NCBI GenBank assembly: GCA_020847985.1
Contig: JADLBC010000056.1
Location: forward strand, 1-64,000
Reading direction: 5' to 3'
Origin: Dehalococcoidia bacterium
Lineage (GTDB): Bacteria > Chloroflexota > Dehalococcoidia > Tepidiformales > Tepidiformaceae
DNA length: 64,000 nt
Shown here: positions 53,546 to 61,327 of the stretch, piece by piece
Layout of the letters: each line of letters starts with the position of its first letter
Position numbering within the stretch: the first letter of the stretch is position 1
The notes under the pieces: generated by a model
What the model saw: the letters and a program-made list of their open reading frames with translations, nothing else
Told to the model about the DNA's origin: nothing
Database searches by the model: none
Translations under genes and position numbers: made by a program

Positions 53546-53755
53546 GCGCCTCCGGGGCCGGTGTCTGGCGCGCGCATCGTACGCAGGGGCGGCGGCGGCG
53601 TCATCACGGGGGCGTTTCGCAAACGGCTGGAAACCGCCGGATTCCGAAACAAATGTGAAGGCGCCTGCTCCCATGCGCTTTTTTGTGAAGAAACTTTCTG
53701 GTAGGTAGAGGATGGCCGTATTCCAGAGCGGGAATCATCGCGGCGGAGAGCCGAC

Positions 53756-54157
53756 ATGACGGGCTGGCCGGGGGGCCTGCTCGGGCGGGTGCGTGGTCAA
53801 CGAACGGGACGGGAACCCTTCACGCCACCCACGCCGCTCTCGCTCGAACTGCGCCTTGCGCGCATCGAACGCGAACTCGCCGCGACCCGGCGCGCGCTCG
53901 AACACCAGGCCGCGCTCATCGAAGCGCTCACGGACCTGCTCACGCAGCGCATCGAGGCGCTCGGGCCCACGCCGTTCGTGCAGCCGGCGGCGGGCGGGCC
54001 ACGACGCCGCGCCGGCCTGGGCAAAGGACTCGGCGCGCTCATCCCCTCGGAGCCCGAAAGCACGGCCCTCCGCCCCGCCGCCGCCCGTCTCGCGCTGCCC
54101 ATGGCCGCCGGCGGCGATGGCACGCTGCTAGTGCGCGCGCGCGGACAGCGCGAGTAG
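53756..54157 (+). CDS. Coiled-coil protein with ParB-N-terminus-like motif
   Basis: The 133-residue protein has a coiled coil at ~28-66 (LELRLARIERELAATRRALE). It is followed by RRRAGLGKGLGALIPSEPES, which is nearly the signature start of chromosomal ParB proteins (GLGKGLGALIP), here at residues ~85-105 instead of the N-terminus. No ParB nuclease or HTH domain follows. In ParB this peptide stimulates the ParA ATPase, so an adaptor for a ParA/MinD-like ATPase is plausible. GGAG precedes the ATG. Confidence 0.65.
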   Translation: MTGWPGGLLGRVRGQRTGREPFTPPTPLSLELRLARIERELAATRRALEHQAALIEALTDLLTQRIEALGPTPFVQPAAGGPRRRAGLGKGLGALIPSEPESTALRPAAARLALPMAAGGDGTLLVRARGQRE

Positions 54158-54299
54158 CTATCGGCCGTCGGCTATCGGCGTGCCGCACGCGAGAATGAGT
54201 CCGCGAAGGGCAGACAATGCCGCGCGACTGGCCACGCCGACGGCCGATAGCCGATGGCCGAAAACGGCACGCCGATAGCCGATAGCCGACGGCCGACGG
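54158..54299. repeat. Heptamer-period intergenic element 9
   Basis: CTATCGG, CCGTCGG, CTATCGG on the left are inverted as CCGATAG, CCGATGG, CCGATAG, CCGATAG, CCGACGG on the right. A ~60-bp unrelated core lies between, in a convergent gap. Confidence 0.7.
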
Positions 54300-55193
54300 C
54301 TACCGAAACGCCAGCGCAACCTCGTTCACGAACTGGTCCATCGTGGCGAAACGGCGTTCGCGCGGGCCGAGGTTGAAGTCGGGGATGATGATCTCGTCGA
54401 CCCCGGCGTCGCGGTAGTCCGCGATGATCTCGCGCACGCGGGACACGTTCCCGGCGATGACGGGACGCCCGGCTCCCGCGAGCCGCTTCACCCACTCCTC
54501 GTCGTCCGTGATCGTGAGCATCGCCTGCGCCGATCGCTGGATCGTCTTCGGGTCCCGCCCGAGGTCGTGGCAGTGCTGGTCGAGGATGGCCTGCTTCTGG
54601 CGCAGGAGTTCTGGCGTGCCCCAGACGTTCCATTCGTCGGCGTAACGCGCGGCGATGCGGAGGGTGCGCTTTTCGCCGCCACCACCGATGAGCAACGGCA
54701 CGGGTACGGGCGGCTTCGGCGCCAGCGGCGCGTCCGTGAGCGTGTAATAGCGCCCGGCCAGGTTCGTGCGCTCCTCGCCGAGCAGGCCCTTGACCACGCG
54801 GCAGGCCTCTTCCAGCCGCCCGAGACGCCCGCCCACGGTGGAGAATTCGATCCCGTAGGCCGTGTGCTCGTTCTCCTGCCAGCCCGCGCCGAGGCCGAGC
54901 ACGAGCCGTCCGCCGCTGATCTCCTGCACGTTCGCCGCCATCTTCGCGAGCACCGCCGGGTGCCGGTACGTGTTCCCCGTGACCAGCGAGCCGATGCGGA
55001 TGCGAGGTACGGCCACCGCGAGCGCCGCGAGCGTCGTCCAGCACTCGCTCGTGGGGCCGCTGTTATCGGCGGCGTTGGGCATGAAGTGGTCGGCGTACCA
55101 GGCGCCATCCCAGCCCGTCGCTTCGGCGTGCTGGACGGTCGCGAGCGTTTCCGACCAGGGGCTGGCCGGGCTCGGCCAGATTGAAAATCGCAT
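54300..55193 (-). CDS. LLM class F420-dependent oxidoreductase
   Basis: This luciferase-like TIM-barrel enzyme (297 residues) reads MRFSIWPSPASPWSETLATV, GWDGAWYADHFMP, GLGAGWQENEHTAYGIEFST and VPLLIGGGGEKRTLRIAARY. The GAGW and GGGGE(K)R motifs are those of the F420-binding TIGR03560-like subgroup. Its substrate is unknown. It adds to the F420/FMN-related genes elsewhere in the window. GGAG precedes the ATG. Confidence 0.88.
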   Translation of the reverse strand: MRFSIWPSPASPWSETLATVQHAEATGWDGAWYADHFMPNAADNSGPTSECWTTLAALAVAVPRIRIGSLVTGNTYRHPAVLAKMAANVQEISGGRLVLGLGAGWQENEHTAYGIEFSTVGGRLGRLEEACRVVKGLLGEERTNLAGRYYTLTDAPLAPKPPVPVPLLIGGGGEKRTLRIAARYADEWNVWGTPELLRQKQAILDQHCHDLGRDPKTIQRSAQAMLTITDDEEWVKRLAGAGRPVIAGNVSRVREIIADYRDAGVDEIIIPDFNLGPRERRFATMDQFVNEVALAFR

Positions 55194-55278
55194 GGGGGAC
55201 TCCTTCGGCCACGGGGGCCGCGTGTTCGCGCGAGCCTATACCCGCGGCGTTCGCACCGCTATCCGCGGCGTCCCCCGC

Positions 55279-55593
55279 CTAGTGCGTGGCCTTGAGGCCG
55301 ATGATGGCGACGATGAGCAGGCCCAGGAACGCGAGCCGCGCCACGCTCGCCGATTCGTCGAAGAGCACGATCCCCGCGATTGCCGCGCCCACTGTCCCGA
55401 TCCCGACCCAGACGCCGTAGGCGGTACCGATGGGGAGCGTGCGCACCGCCAGCGAAAGCAGCGCCATGCTGCCCACGATTGCCGCGCCCGTCAGGATCGA
55501 TGGGAGCGGGCGGGTGAAGCCATCGGTGTACTTCAGGCCCGTCGCCCAGGCCACTTCCAGCAGCCCGGCGAGCAGCAGGACGATCCACGCCAT
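55279..55593 (-). CDS. sugE: Small multidrug resistance family, Gdx/SugE-type exporter
   Basis: This 104-residue four-helix protein matches Gdx (SugE) rather than Emr[21 protein letters not shown] with the essential Glu, [20 protein letters not shown], and GIVLFDESA. Gdx proteins export guanidinium in exchange for protons as antiparallel dimers. I found no guanidine riboswitch in the 54-bp gap upstream. GGAGGATC precedes the ATG. Confidence 0.9.
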   Translation of the reverse strand: MAWIVLLLAGLLEVAWATGLKYTDGFTRPLPSILTGAAIVGSMALLSLAVRTLPIGTAYGVWVGIGTVGAAIAGIVLFDESASVARLAFLGLLIVAIIGLKATH

Positions 55594-55647
55594 CGCGATC
55601 CTCCATCCCCCGGTGTGCCCGCGCCGGTGGGCAGCCCGCGGCCGCGG

Positions 55648-56298
55648 CTAGACCTCGGTCCGCAGGTAGGCCTGCGAAAGCGAATCCGCGTATTCGTTCC
55701 AGCGTGAGCCATCGTGCGCGCGGATCCACTGGATGCGCGCCTTCGGCCGTTCCTTCGCGAGGGCGTACGCCTGCTGCACCAGGTCGAGGTTCTTCACCTC
55801 GCCCTCGCGCCGCTTCCAGCCCGCCTTCTCCCAACTCGCGGCCCACTTCGTGATCGTGTTCACCACCAGCTGGCTGTCCGAATAGACGTCGATGGCGTCG
55901 TCCGGGCCGATGAGCGAAAGCCCCGCGATCATCGCCGTCAGCTCCATGCGGTTGTTCGTCGTGAGCGGCTCCTGCCCCCAGCGCTGCGCCACGACGCGGC
56001 CATCGCGCGCATAGACGGCGCCCCAGCCGCCGGGCCCGGGGTTGCCCGCGCAAGAGCCATCGGTGAAGACGCCCGTATCCGGCCCGAGGGTGAAGCGCAT
56101 GAGGATCTCGCTCGTCGTGAAGTTTCCCGCCTTCGTGATCGAGTTCCCGCCCTTCTTCTTCGCGGGCGACTTCGCGGGTGCTTTCGCGGCGGGCTTGTCG
56201 CGGCAATCCATGCACGCTTTCGGCGTCCAGTTCGGATACTTCTTGAGGACGCTTTCGCCGATCGAAAACTCCGTGCCGCAGCGTTCGCAGGTGAACAT
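55648..56298 (-). CDS. rnhA: Ribonuclease HI with N-terminal zinc ribbon
   Basis: This 216-residue enzyme degrades RNA in RNA-DNA hybrids. Residues 1-~40 form a zinc ribbon (FTCERCGTEFSIG, ACMDC), then a Lys/Ala-rich linker. The RNase H domain (~70-216) has Asp in FTDGSCAGNPGPGGWG, Glu in NNRMELTAMI, Asp in DVYSDSQL and the final His/Asp in RAHDGSRWNEYAD. The added ribbon may help bind nucleic acid. TACGCT is 8 nt before the ATG, giving a leaderless message. Confidence 0.9.
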   Translation of the reverse strand: MFTCERCGTEFSIGESVLKKYPNWTPKACMDCRDKPAAKAPAKSPAKKKGGNSITKAGNFTTSEILMRFTLGPDTGVFTDGSCAGNPGPGGWGAVYARDGRVVAQRWGQEPLTTNNRMELTAMIAGLSLIGPDDAIDVYSDSQLVVNTITKWAASWEKAGWKRREGEVKNLDLVQQAYALAKERPKARIQWIRAHDGSRWNEYADSLSQAYLRTEV

Positions 56299-56306
56299 CG
56301 CCGCCC

Positions 56307-56312
56307 AGCGTA
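56307..56312 (-). promoter_or_regulatory. -10 box for leaderless rnhA
   Basis: TACGCT lies 8 nt before the ATG at 56298. Confidence 0.45.
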
Positions 56313-56351
56313 TCGGAGGCGGCCGCTGCGTGCCCCGGCGGCGACGCGGGA

Positions 56352-56357
56352 GTACAC
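56352..56357 (+). promoter_or_regulatory. -10 box of the nurA operon
   Basis: TACACT lies 10 nt before the ATG of an 8-codon leader ORF. The divergent rnhA -10 is only 40 bp away. Confidence 0.45.
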
Positions 56358-56367
56358 TGCCGAACAA

Positions 56368-56394
56368 ATGTACGCGTGGGCGGCCCGCACGTGA
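56368..56394 (+). CDS. 8-codon leader ORF overlapping nurA
   Basis: ATG opens MYAWAART and the TGA overlaps the GTG start of nurA (GTGA). With the promoter just upstream, the mini-ORF would be at the 5' end of the mRNA. It would deliver ribosomes to nurA, which has no ribosome-binding site. Confidence 0.4.
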   Translation: MYAWAART

Positions 56395-57551
56395 CCCTTC
56401 GCATGGAACTCCTCGCCGGCGAACTCGCCGCGCTGGTCGAACGCCACCGCCAGCGCGCGGCCGCGCTCGATGCCACGCTCGCCGCCGCCAACAATGCGGC
56501 GCGCGCCTGGGCGAACGACCCGGCCGGCGGCGACGCCCGCATCCGCGCGGCCATGGCGAACAACCCGGCACCCTACGCGACCACCTTCGGCGAACCACCC
56601 ACCGCCACCTTCGCCGCCCCCCCGTTCGCGCCCTGCACCGTCGTCGCCGCCGATGGCTCGAGCATCGACCCGGACCGTGTCGCGCCCGTGCCCTGCTTCG
56701 TCATCAATACCGGCTGGGCGGTGCTCCCCTACCGCGTGGGTGGCGAAGCCGCGCTCGGTTCGAAGCCGTGGGTGGGCCCCCGCGAGGCCGCCTCCGATGG
56801 CGGCGAGGACGACGGCGAGGATGCCAGCCCCGGCGGCCGCGGCTGGGGCGTCTCCCTCCTCCGCGATATCGAGGAGCGCGAGACCGGCATCCACCTCGCC
56901 CGCGAACGGCTCGTCCATGGCCCCGTCGTGCTCCTGTTCGATGGCACCTTTCTCCCCTGGGACCTCGATTCGCGGCGCATCGCCGCGCGCGTGCGCAGGC
57001 AGGTCATGCAGCGCCTGCTCGATGCCCTCGCCCTGCTCGCCACCGGCGATGAGCCGCTCTCCGCGGGGGCGTATATCTCGGGGTCGCGCTCGGGCGATGT
57101 CGCCACCAGCCTGGCCGTGCTCGCCGGGCAGGACCCGGACCGCTGGCTCGGCGCCGATAGCCTCTTCTTCGCCCCGCTCCTGGGCGAAGGCGAACGCTCC
57201 GCCCTCTTTCGCGCCCGCAGCGAGCGCGGCCAGACGGTCGAGCAGCAGGTCCCTCCGGAAAGCCAGGTGGCGTTTTTCTACCTGCGCACCGGCGGCGATA
57301 TCGCGCGCGTCGAGCTGCCGCTGTGGGCGGCCACGCCCGAGCGCATCGACCGCCTGCACGCCACCCTCATCGACCAGTGCGCCCGCTGCGATGGCTATCC
57401 GCGCGCGCTCCAGGAAGCACACGAACAGGCGGTGATCAGCGGCGGCGACCGCCAGCAGTTCGCCCGCCTGCTCGAAAGCGAAGCCGCCCGCCAGCGCGTC
57501 TTCGCCGCCGCGAACGGCAAGCAGACCAGCAAACGGAGGAGAGCGGTATGA
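56391..57551 (+). CDS. nurA: NurA-domain nuclease
   Basis: This 386-residue 5'-3' nuclease works with HerA. The NurA active site is visible as VVAADGSSIDPD (Asp88) and VVLLFDGTF (Asp184), with LRDIEERETGIHLARER between them. NurA-HerA pairs resect DNA ends in archaea and occur in some bacteria such as Deinococcus and Thermus. The gene overlaps the next by 4 nt (ATGA). A GTG at 56391 is chosen as start; an ATG at 56403 is possible. Confidence 0.85.
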   Translation: MTLRMELLAGELAALVERHRQRAAALDATLAAANNAARAWANDPAGGDARIRAAMANNPAPYATTFGEPPTATFAAPPFAPCTVVAADGSSIDPDRVAPVPCFVINTGWAVLPYRVGGEAALGSKPWVGPREAASDGGEDDGEDASPGGRGWGVSLLRDIEERETGIHLARERLVHGPVVLLFDGTFLPWDLDSRRIAARVRRQVMQRLLDALALLATGDEPLSAGAYISGSRSGDVATSLAVLAGQDPDRWLGADSLFFAPLLGEGERSALFRARSERGQTVEQQVPPESQVAFFYLRTGGDIARVELPLWAATPERIDRLHATLIDQCARCDGYPRALQEAHEQAVISGGDRQQFARLLESEAARQRVFAAANGKQTSKRRRAV

Positions 57552-58144
57552 CCCCCGGTCCCGGGAGCGAAGCCCCCCGCGTCGTCGAGGCCGGCCTGCG
57601 CAGCTTCACCTGCGCCTACGAACGGTACGTCGAACAGCCCTTCCAGCTTGGCCAGGTCGTCGCCGTGCGCGAAGGGCCGGTCACCATCCTCGGCTGCATC
57701 GCCGATACGGCCAGCGGCCCCGAGGACCCGGGGCGCCCGCTCCAGGCCCAGGGTGGCGCGCTCACGGCGGCCGAAGTCTTCGCCGAGAACCCGCACATCC
57801 GGCCGCTGCTGCGCACACGCCTCACCATCGCCGCCTGCGGCTACATCTCGGGCGAAGGCGCCCTCGCGCTCCTGCCGCCATCGCCGCCGCCGTTGCTCGC
57901 CCGCGTCGAGCCCGCCACCGATGCCGAAGTCGTGCACGCGACCGCCGACGGCGCCTTCCTCGCGCTGCTCACGGCCTCCCCGCTCTGCGACGACGCCGTG
58001 ATCGCGGCCGCGGTCCGGGCCGCCGCCAACGCCCACGGCGCCGAAGCGCGCGACTTCACCGTGCGCGCGGGGAAGGAGCTCGCCCGCCTCCTCAAGGCCG
58101 AGCCCGCGCGCCTTTCCAGCATCCTCAGGGGGGTCACGGCATGA
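57548..58144 (+). CDS. Small protein of the NurA-HerA operon, possible HAS-barrel
   Basis: The 198-residue product lies between nurA and herA with 4-nt overlaps at both ends. FQLGQVVAVREGPVTILGCI, then ADTASGPEDPG, resembles the HAS-barrel that opens HerA/FtsK-type ATPases. The second half is helical (DDAVIAAAVRAAANAHGAEA, GKELARLLKAEPARLSSIL). It may be a separate docking subunit of the complex. No catalytic motif is seen. Confidence 0.65.
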   Translation: MTPGPGSEAPRVVEAGLRSFTCAYERYVEQPFQLGQVVAVREGPVTILGCIADTASGPEDPGRPLQAQGGALTAAEVFAENPHIRPLLRTRLTIAACGYISGEGALALLPPSPPPLLARVEPATDAEVVHATADGAFLALLTASPLCDDAVIAAAVRAAANAHGAEARDFTVRAGKELARLLKAEPARLSSILRGVTA

Positions 58145-59820
58145 GCGCGCGCGAAGGCATGGGCGCCATCACCGGCGGTTCGCTCACCAAGAGCCTCGAA
58201 GTCCGCCTCGACCCCGGTAAGTCCGCCGGCCTCGGGGAGTACCTCGTCGCGCCGCTCGCCGAAGGTGGCGAACTGCTCGGCATGGTCACCGACGTGATGC
58301 TCAAATCGGCCGAGGCCGGCGCCACCTCCTGGCCGCCCGCCGCCGGCGATGACCCCCTGTCCACGCTCCTCCGCGAGGTCCTGCTCGATACCGGCGTCTA
58401 TACCGCCGTCGAGGTGAACCCCTATCTCGAAGTCGGCGCCGATGGCACGACCGCCCGTGCGCGCCGCGTGCCCCGCCACTTCGCCCGCGTCTCCCGCGCC
58501 GACCAGGAGGTGCTGAATCGCGCCTTCGCCGTCGATGAGGAGCGCGCCGCCGTGCGCGTCGGCACCCCCCTGGGCATGGACGATGTCGAGGTCTTTGTCG
58601 ATATCGAGAAGCTGTTCGAACGCTCCGCGGGCGTGTTCGGCAAGAGCGGCACGGGCAAGACCATCGCCACCATGCAGATCCTCGACGCGATGGTCAGGAA
58701 CAACGACGACGCGCGGGTGAAAAAAGAGCGCACCGTCGCCCTCATTTTCGACATGCACAACGATTACGGCGTCGAGATCAAGTACCAGGGCGAGGGCGCG
58801 AAGCATCGAAAGTCCCTGAAGCAGCGCCACCCCTCGAACGTTGCCGTCTACTCGCTCGATCGAACGACCGCGAACACAGACGCCCCGTTCGCCATCGGTA
58901 CGCAGGACATCACAAGCGACGACATCGATGTGCTGCAGTCCACAGGCGCCTTCACGAGCCAGGCGATCGAGGCCGCGCACGAATGCGAAGACCGTTTCGG
59001 AAAATCCTGGATCGACGAAATCACCGCCGACGATCCCTCGCCCGCCGTCCTCCGCCGCACCTTCCGCGAAAGCGGCGAGCCCGACGACACGAATTGGACG
59101 AAGGTGGCGCAGCGGCTCGGATTCCACCCCGGGTCGTTCGAAAACCTCCGCCGGGGGTTACGCCGCTTCACCCGCCGGGGCTTCGTGCAGTCCGGGTCCG
59201 GGCAGTTCGCGGGCGCCCTCAGCCACATCGTCAAGACCCTCCAGGGCGGCAAGAGCGTGGTCGTGCAGTTCGGCAGGTTCGATAAGGACCTCACCGCCTA
59301 CATGCTCGTCGCCAACATGCTCAGCCGCCGCATCTGGAACGAATACAGCGACGCCGTCGAGCGCGCCCACGGCAATCCCGACCGCGAGCCGAACCGCCTC
59401 GTCATCGTCATCGAAGAGGCTCACAAGTTCATCGACCGTTCGATGGCGGGCCAGAGCATCTTCGGCCAGATCGCGCGCGAACTGCGGAAGTACAACGTCA
59501 CCCTCTTCGTCATCGACCAGCGCCCGAGCCAAATCGACCCCGAAGTGCTCTCCCAGATCGGCACGAAGTTCTGCTTCCAACTCGATTCCGAGACCGACGT
59601 CGAGGCGCTCGTGGGCGGGATGCAGGGGCGTGCGGGCCTGCGGTCGGTGATCGCCTCGCTCGAAAGCCGCCAGCAAGCGCTCGTCTTCGGGCACGCCCTG
59701 CCGATGCCGGTGGTGGTGCGCCCACCCGATCTCACAGAGGACTTCCGCGCCGGGGCCTCGCTGCGCGAACGGATGGGAGCGCCCGCGAACGGCCGGGGCA
59801 GCGGGAAGCTTTATGGGTGA
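58141..59820 (+). CDS. herA: HerA-like hexameric DNA translocase
   Basis: This 559-residue FtsK/HerA ATPase pumps DNA for the partner nuclease. A HAS-barrel occupies ~10-60. Walker A is GVFGKSGTGKTIA (Lys173), Walker B is RLVIVIEEAHKF (near 415) and a sensor is in VIDQRPSQIDPEVLSQIGTK. An insert at ~260-350 (EITADDPSPAVLRRTFRESG) separates the motifs. It is the last gene of the operon and should form a hexamer with NurA. Confidence 0.88.
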   Translation: MSAREGMGAITGGSLTKSLEVRLDPGKSAGLGEYLVAPLAEGGELLGMVTDVMLKSAEAGATSWPPAAGDDPLSTLLREVLLDTGVYTAVEVNPYLEVGADGTTARARRVPRHFARVSRADQEVLNRAFAVDEERAAVRVGTPLGMDDVEVFVDIEKLFERSAGVFGKSGTGKTIATMQILDAMVRNNDDARVKKERTVALIFDMHNDYGVEIKYQGEGAKHRKSLKQRHPSNVAVYSLDRTTANTDAPFAIGTQDITSDDIDVLQSTGAFTSQAIEAAHECEDRFGKSWIDEITADDPSPAVLRRTFRESGEPDDTNWTKVAQRLGFHPGSFENLRRGLRRFTRRGFVQSGSGQFAGALSHIVKTLQGGKSVVVQFGRFDKDLTAYMLVANMLSRRIWNEYSDAVERAHGNPDREPNRLVIVIEEAHKFIDRSMAGQSIFGQIARELRKYNVTLFVIDQRPSQIDPEVLSQIGTKFCFQLDSETDVEALVGGMQGRAGLRSVIASLESRQQALVFGHALPMPVVVRPPDLTEDFRAGASLRERMGAPANGRGSGKLYG

Positions 59821-59858
59821 CCCGTCACCTCGCTGCGCATCCGCGCCATGAACCCGGC

Positions 59859-60834
59859 ATGAGGTGGTGGCCGGCGCCAGGGCTCGCTGCCGTCGCGGTC
59901 TTGCTCGCGTGCGGCGGCGGTGCGCCCGCCGGGAGAGACGGCGCCGCCGCCACCTCGGTCCCCACGGCCGCTGCATCCCTCGCCGGCAGTCTCCTCGACG
60001 GTGGCAACCGTCGCCGCCACGCCCCTGGATGCGAACGCCTGCACCGTCCGCCCCGCGGGACCCGCTGCACCCGTCGCCGACCCCATCGGCCCCTACTACC
60101 ACCAGGTCTGGATCGCGAACGAGGCCGCCGCCGGCCCGCGCGTCGAGAACGGCCGCATGGTCATCGACCACGCGAGCGTCCCGGACGGGGTGTCGGTGCC
60201 CGGCGTGGGCACCTTCGTGTACTACGTCAACGGCGCCACCGGCGGCATCGATGTCGCGCGCGTGGAGGGCGACGCGGTCACACCCCTGGGGGCAATCGTC
60301 CTCGACGGCGTCGCGGATCCCGCGGGTATCGTCGACCCCGACGCGACACCCCTCCCCGGCGGCGGCATCCGGCTTACGCACCTCGGCGGCTTCGGGCCCC
60401 CCACTCCGGGCCGCACCTGGACGATGTGCATCGCCGAAGGCACCGACGGGCGCGCCTTTACCGTGCGGGGCGCGGCGATCACCTTCGCCGCCGTCACCAC
60501 CGACCCTTCGCTCGTGCGCCTGGCCGATGGCAGCTGGTTGATGGCGGCCTCGCAGGGGCAGGCGACGGTGCTCGCGCGCTCGGCCGACGGCCTGCGCTTC
60601 ACCGCGGGCGAAACGTTGACCTTCGGCGGCGTCCCCGAGCTCGCCGATGCCGGCGGCGGCCGCATCCGCCTCTACGTCTGCGCGCGGGGCATCGAGAGCT
60701 ACATCTCGGACGATGGCGGCGCGAGCTGGCGACGCGAGGGCGTCATCGCCACGGCGCCGCCACCCCAGCGCATCATCTGCGACCCCTCGCGCATCGCCGG
60801 CACGAACCTCTTCCTCTACAAGACCGCCGGCTAA
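59859..60834 (+). pseudogene. Lipoprotein with BNR/sialidase-like propeller, frameshifted
   Basis: One frame from ATG 59859 gives a lipoprotein signal (MRWWPAPGLAAVAVLLACGG) and a short linker. A different frame (+1) from ~60000 gives a ~280-residue domain (DPIGPYYHQVWIANEAAAGP, DPSLVRLADGSWLMAASQGQ, DDGGASWRREGV). The last motif is an Asp-box of BNR propellers. Joining them needs one extra or missing base near 59960-60000, in C-rich DNA. It is either a decayed gene, a sequencing error or a natural frameshift. Confidence 0.6.
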
Positions 60835-60855
60835 GCCCTCGCGAGGGGCACGAAG

Positions 60856-60879
60856 AAGGGGCGCCGCGTGGCGCCCCTT
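60856..60879. terminator. Bidirectional hairpin between convergent genes
   Basis: A 10-bp AAGGGGCGCC/GGCGCCCCTT stem with a GCGT loop lies between the lipoprotein stop and the CsbD stop. It can end both transcripts. Confidence 0.65.
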
Positions 60880-60904
60880 GAGCTTTCCGGCCGGTACCGG
60901 CGGC

Positions 60905-61093
60905 CTAGGAGACCTTGTCCTTGATGTCGCGCGCCTTGTCTTTGGCGCGGCCCATCATGCCCTGGGCCTTGCCCTTCATCTCCTGGTTTTCGCCCTCGGC
61001 CTGCATGCGCTCATTGCCCGTGTGCTCGCCGGTCTTGGCCTTGACGGTGCCCACGGCCTCGTTGGCCTTGCCCTTCATCCGGTCCTTATCCAT
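60905..61093 (-). CDS. CsbD family stress-response protein
   Basis: This 62-residue, very hydrophilic protein reads MDKDRMKGKANEAVGTVKAK and KMKGKAQGMMGRAKDKARD-like segments typical of CsbD (family length ~60-70). It is usually induced by general stress; its biochemical role is unknown. GGGAGG lies 7 nt before the ATG. Confidence 0.92.
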   Translation of the reverse strand: MDKDRMKGKANEAVGTVKAKTGEHTGNERMQAEGENQEMKGKAQGMMGRAKDKARDIKDKVS

Positions 61094-61202
61094 GAACGAA
61101 CCTCCCAATGGCGGCGATGATGAATGCGCCGCGATGTGCGGCTCATCGTCCCCCGGCCGCCATCGCCGGCGCCCACCCGCGGACCGCGCTCGCCTTGCGA
61201 GG

Positions 61203-61327
61203 CTATCAAGTTCCCGGTTCCCGGTTCCAAGTTCCCAGTGCCGAGGGGATTGGCCCCGTGCGGGGAGGCTGCCTCCCCCGGGGCAACCCACTCAGCACTC
61301 AGCACTCAGCACTCAGCACTCAGCACT
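61203..61327. repeat. Heptamer-period intergenic element 10
   Basis: The left array is AGTTCCC/GGTTCCC. The core GGGGATTGGCCCCGTGCGGG then GGCTGCCTCCCCCGGGGCAA is close to the element at 28294. The right array is a perfect (CACTCAG)x5 that runs into the mnmA stop region. Confidence 0.75.

Noticed and set aside
55594-55647. Guanidine riboswitch before the Gdx-type exporter
   Set aside because: Only 54 bp separate the genes and no ACGR-loop hairpin pair is seen.
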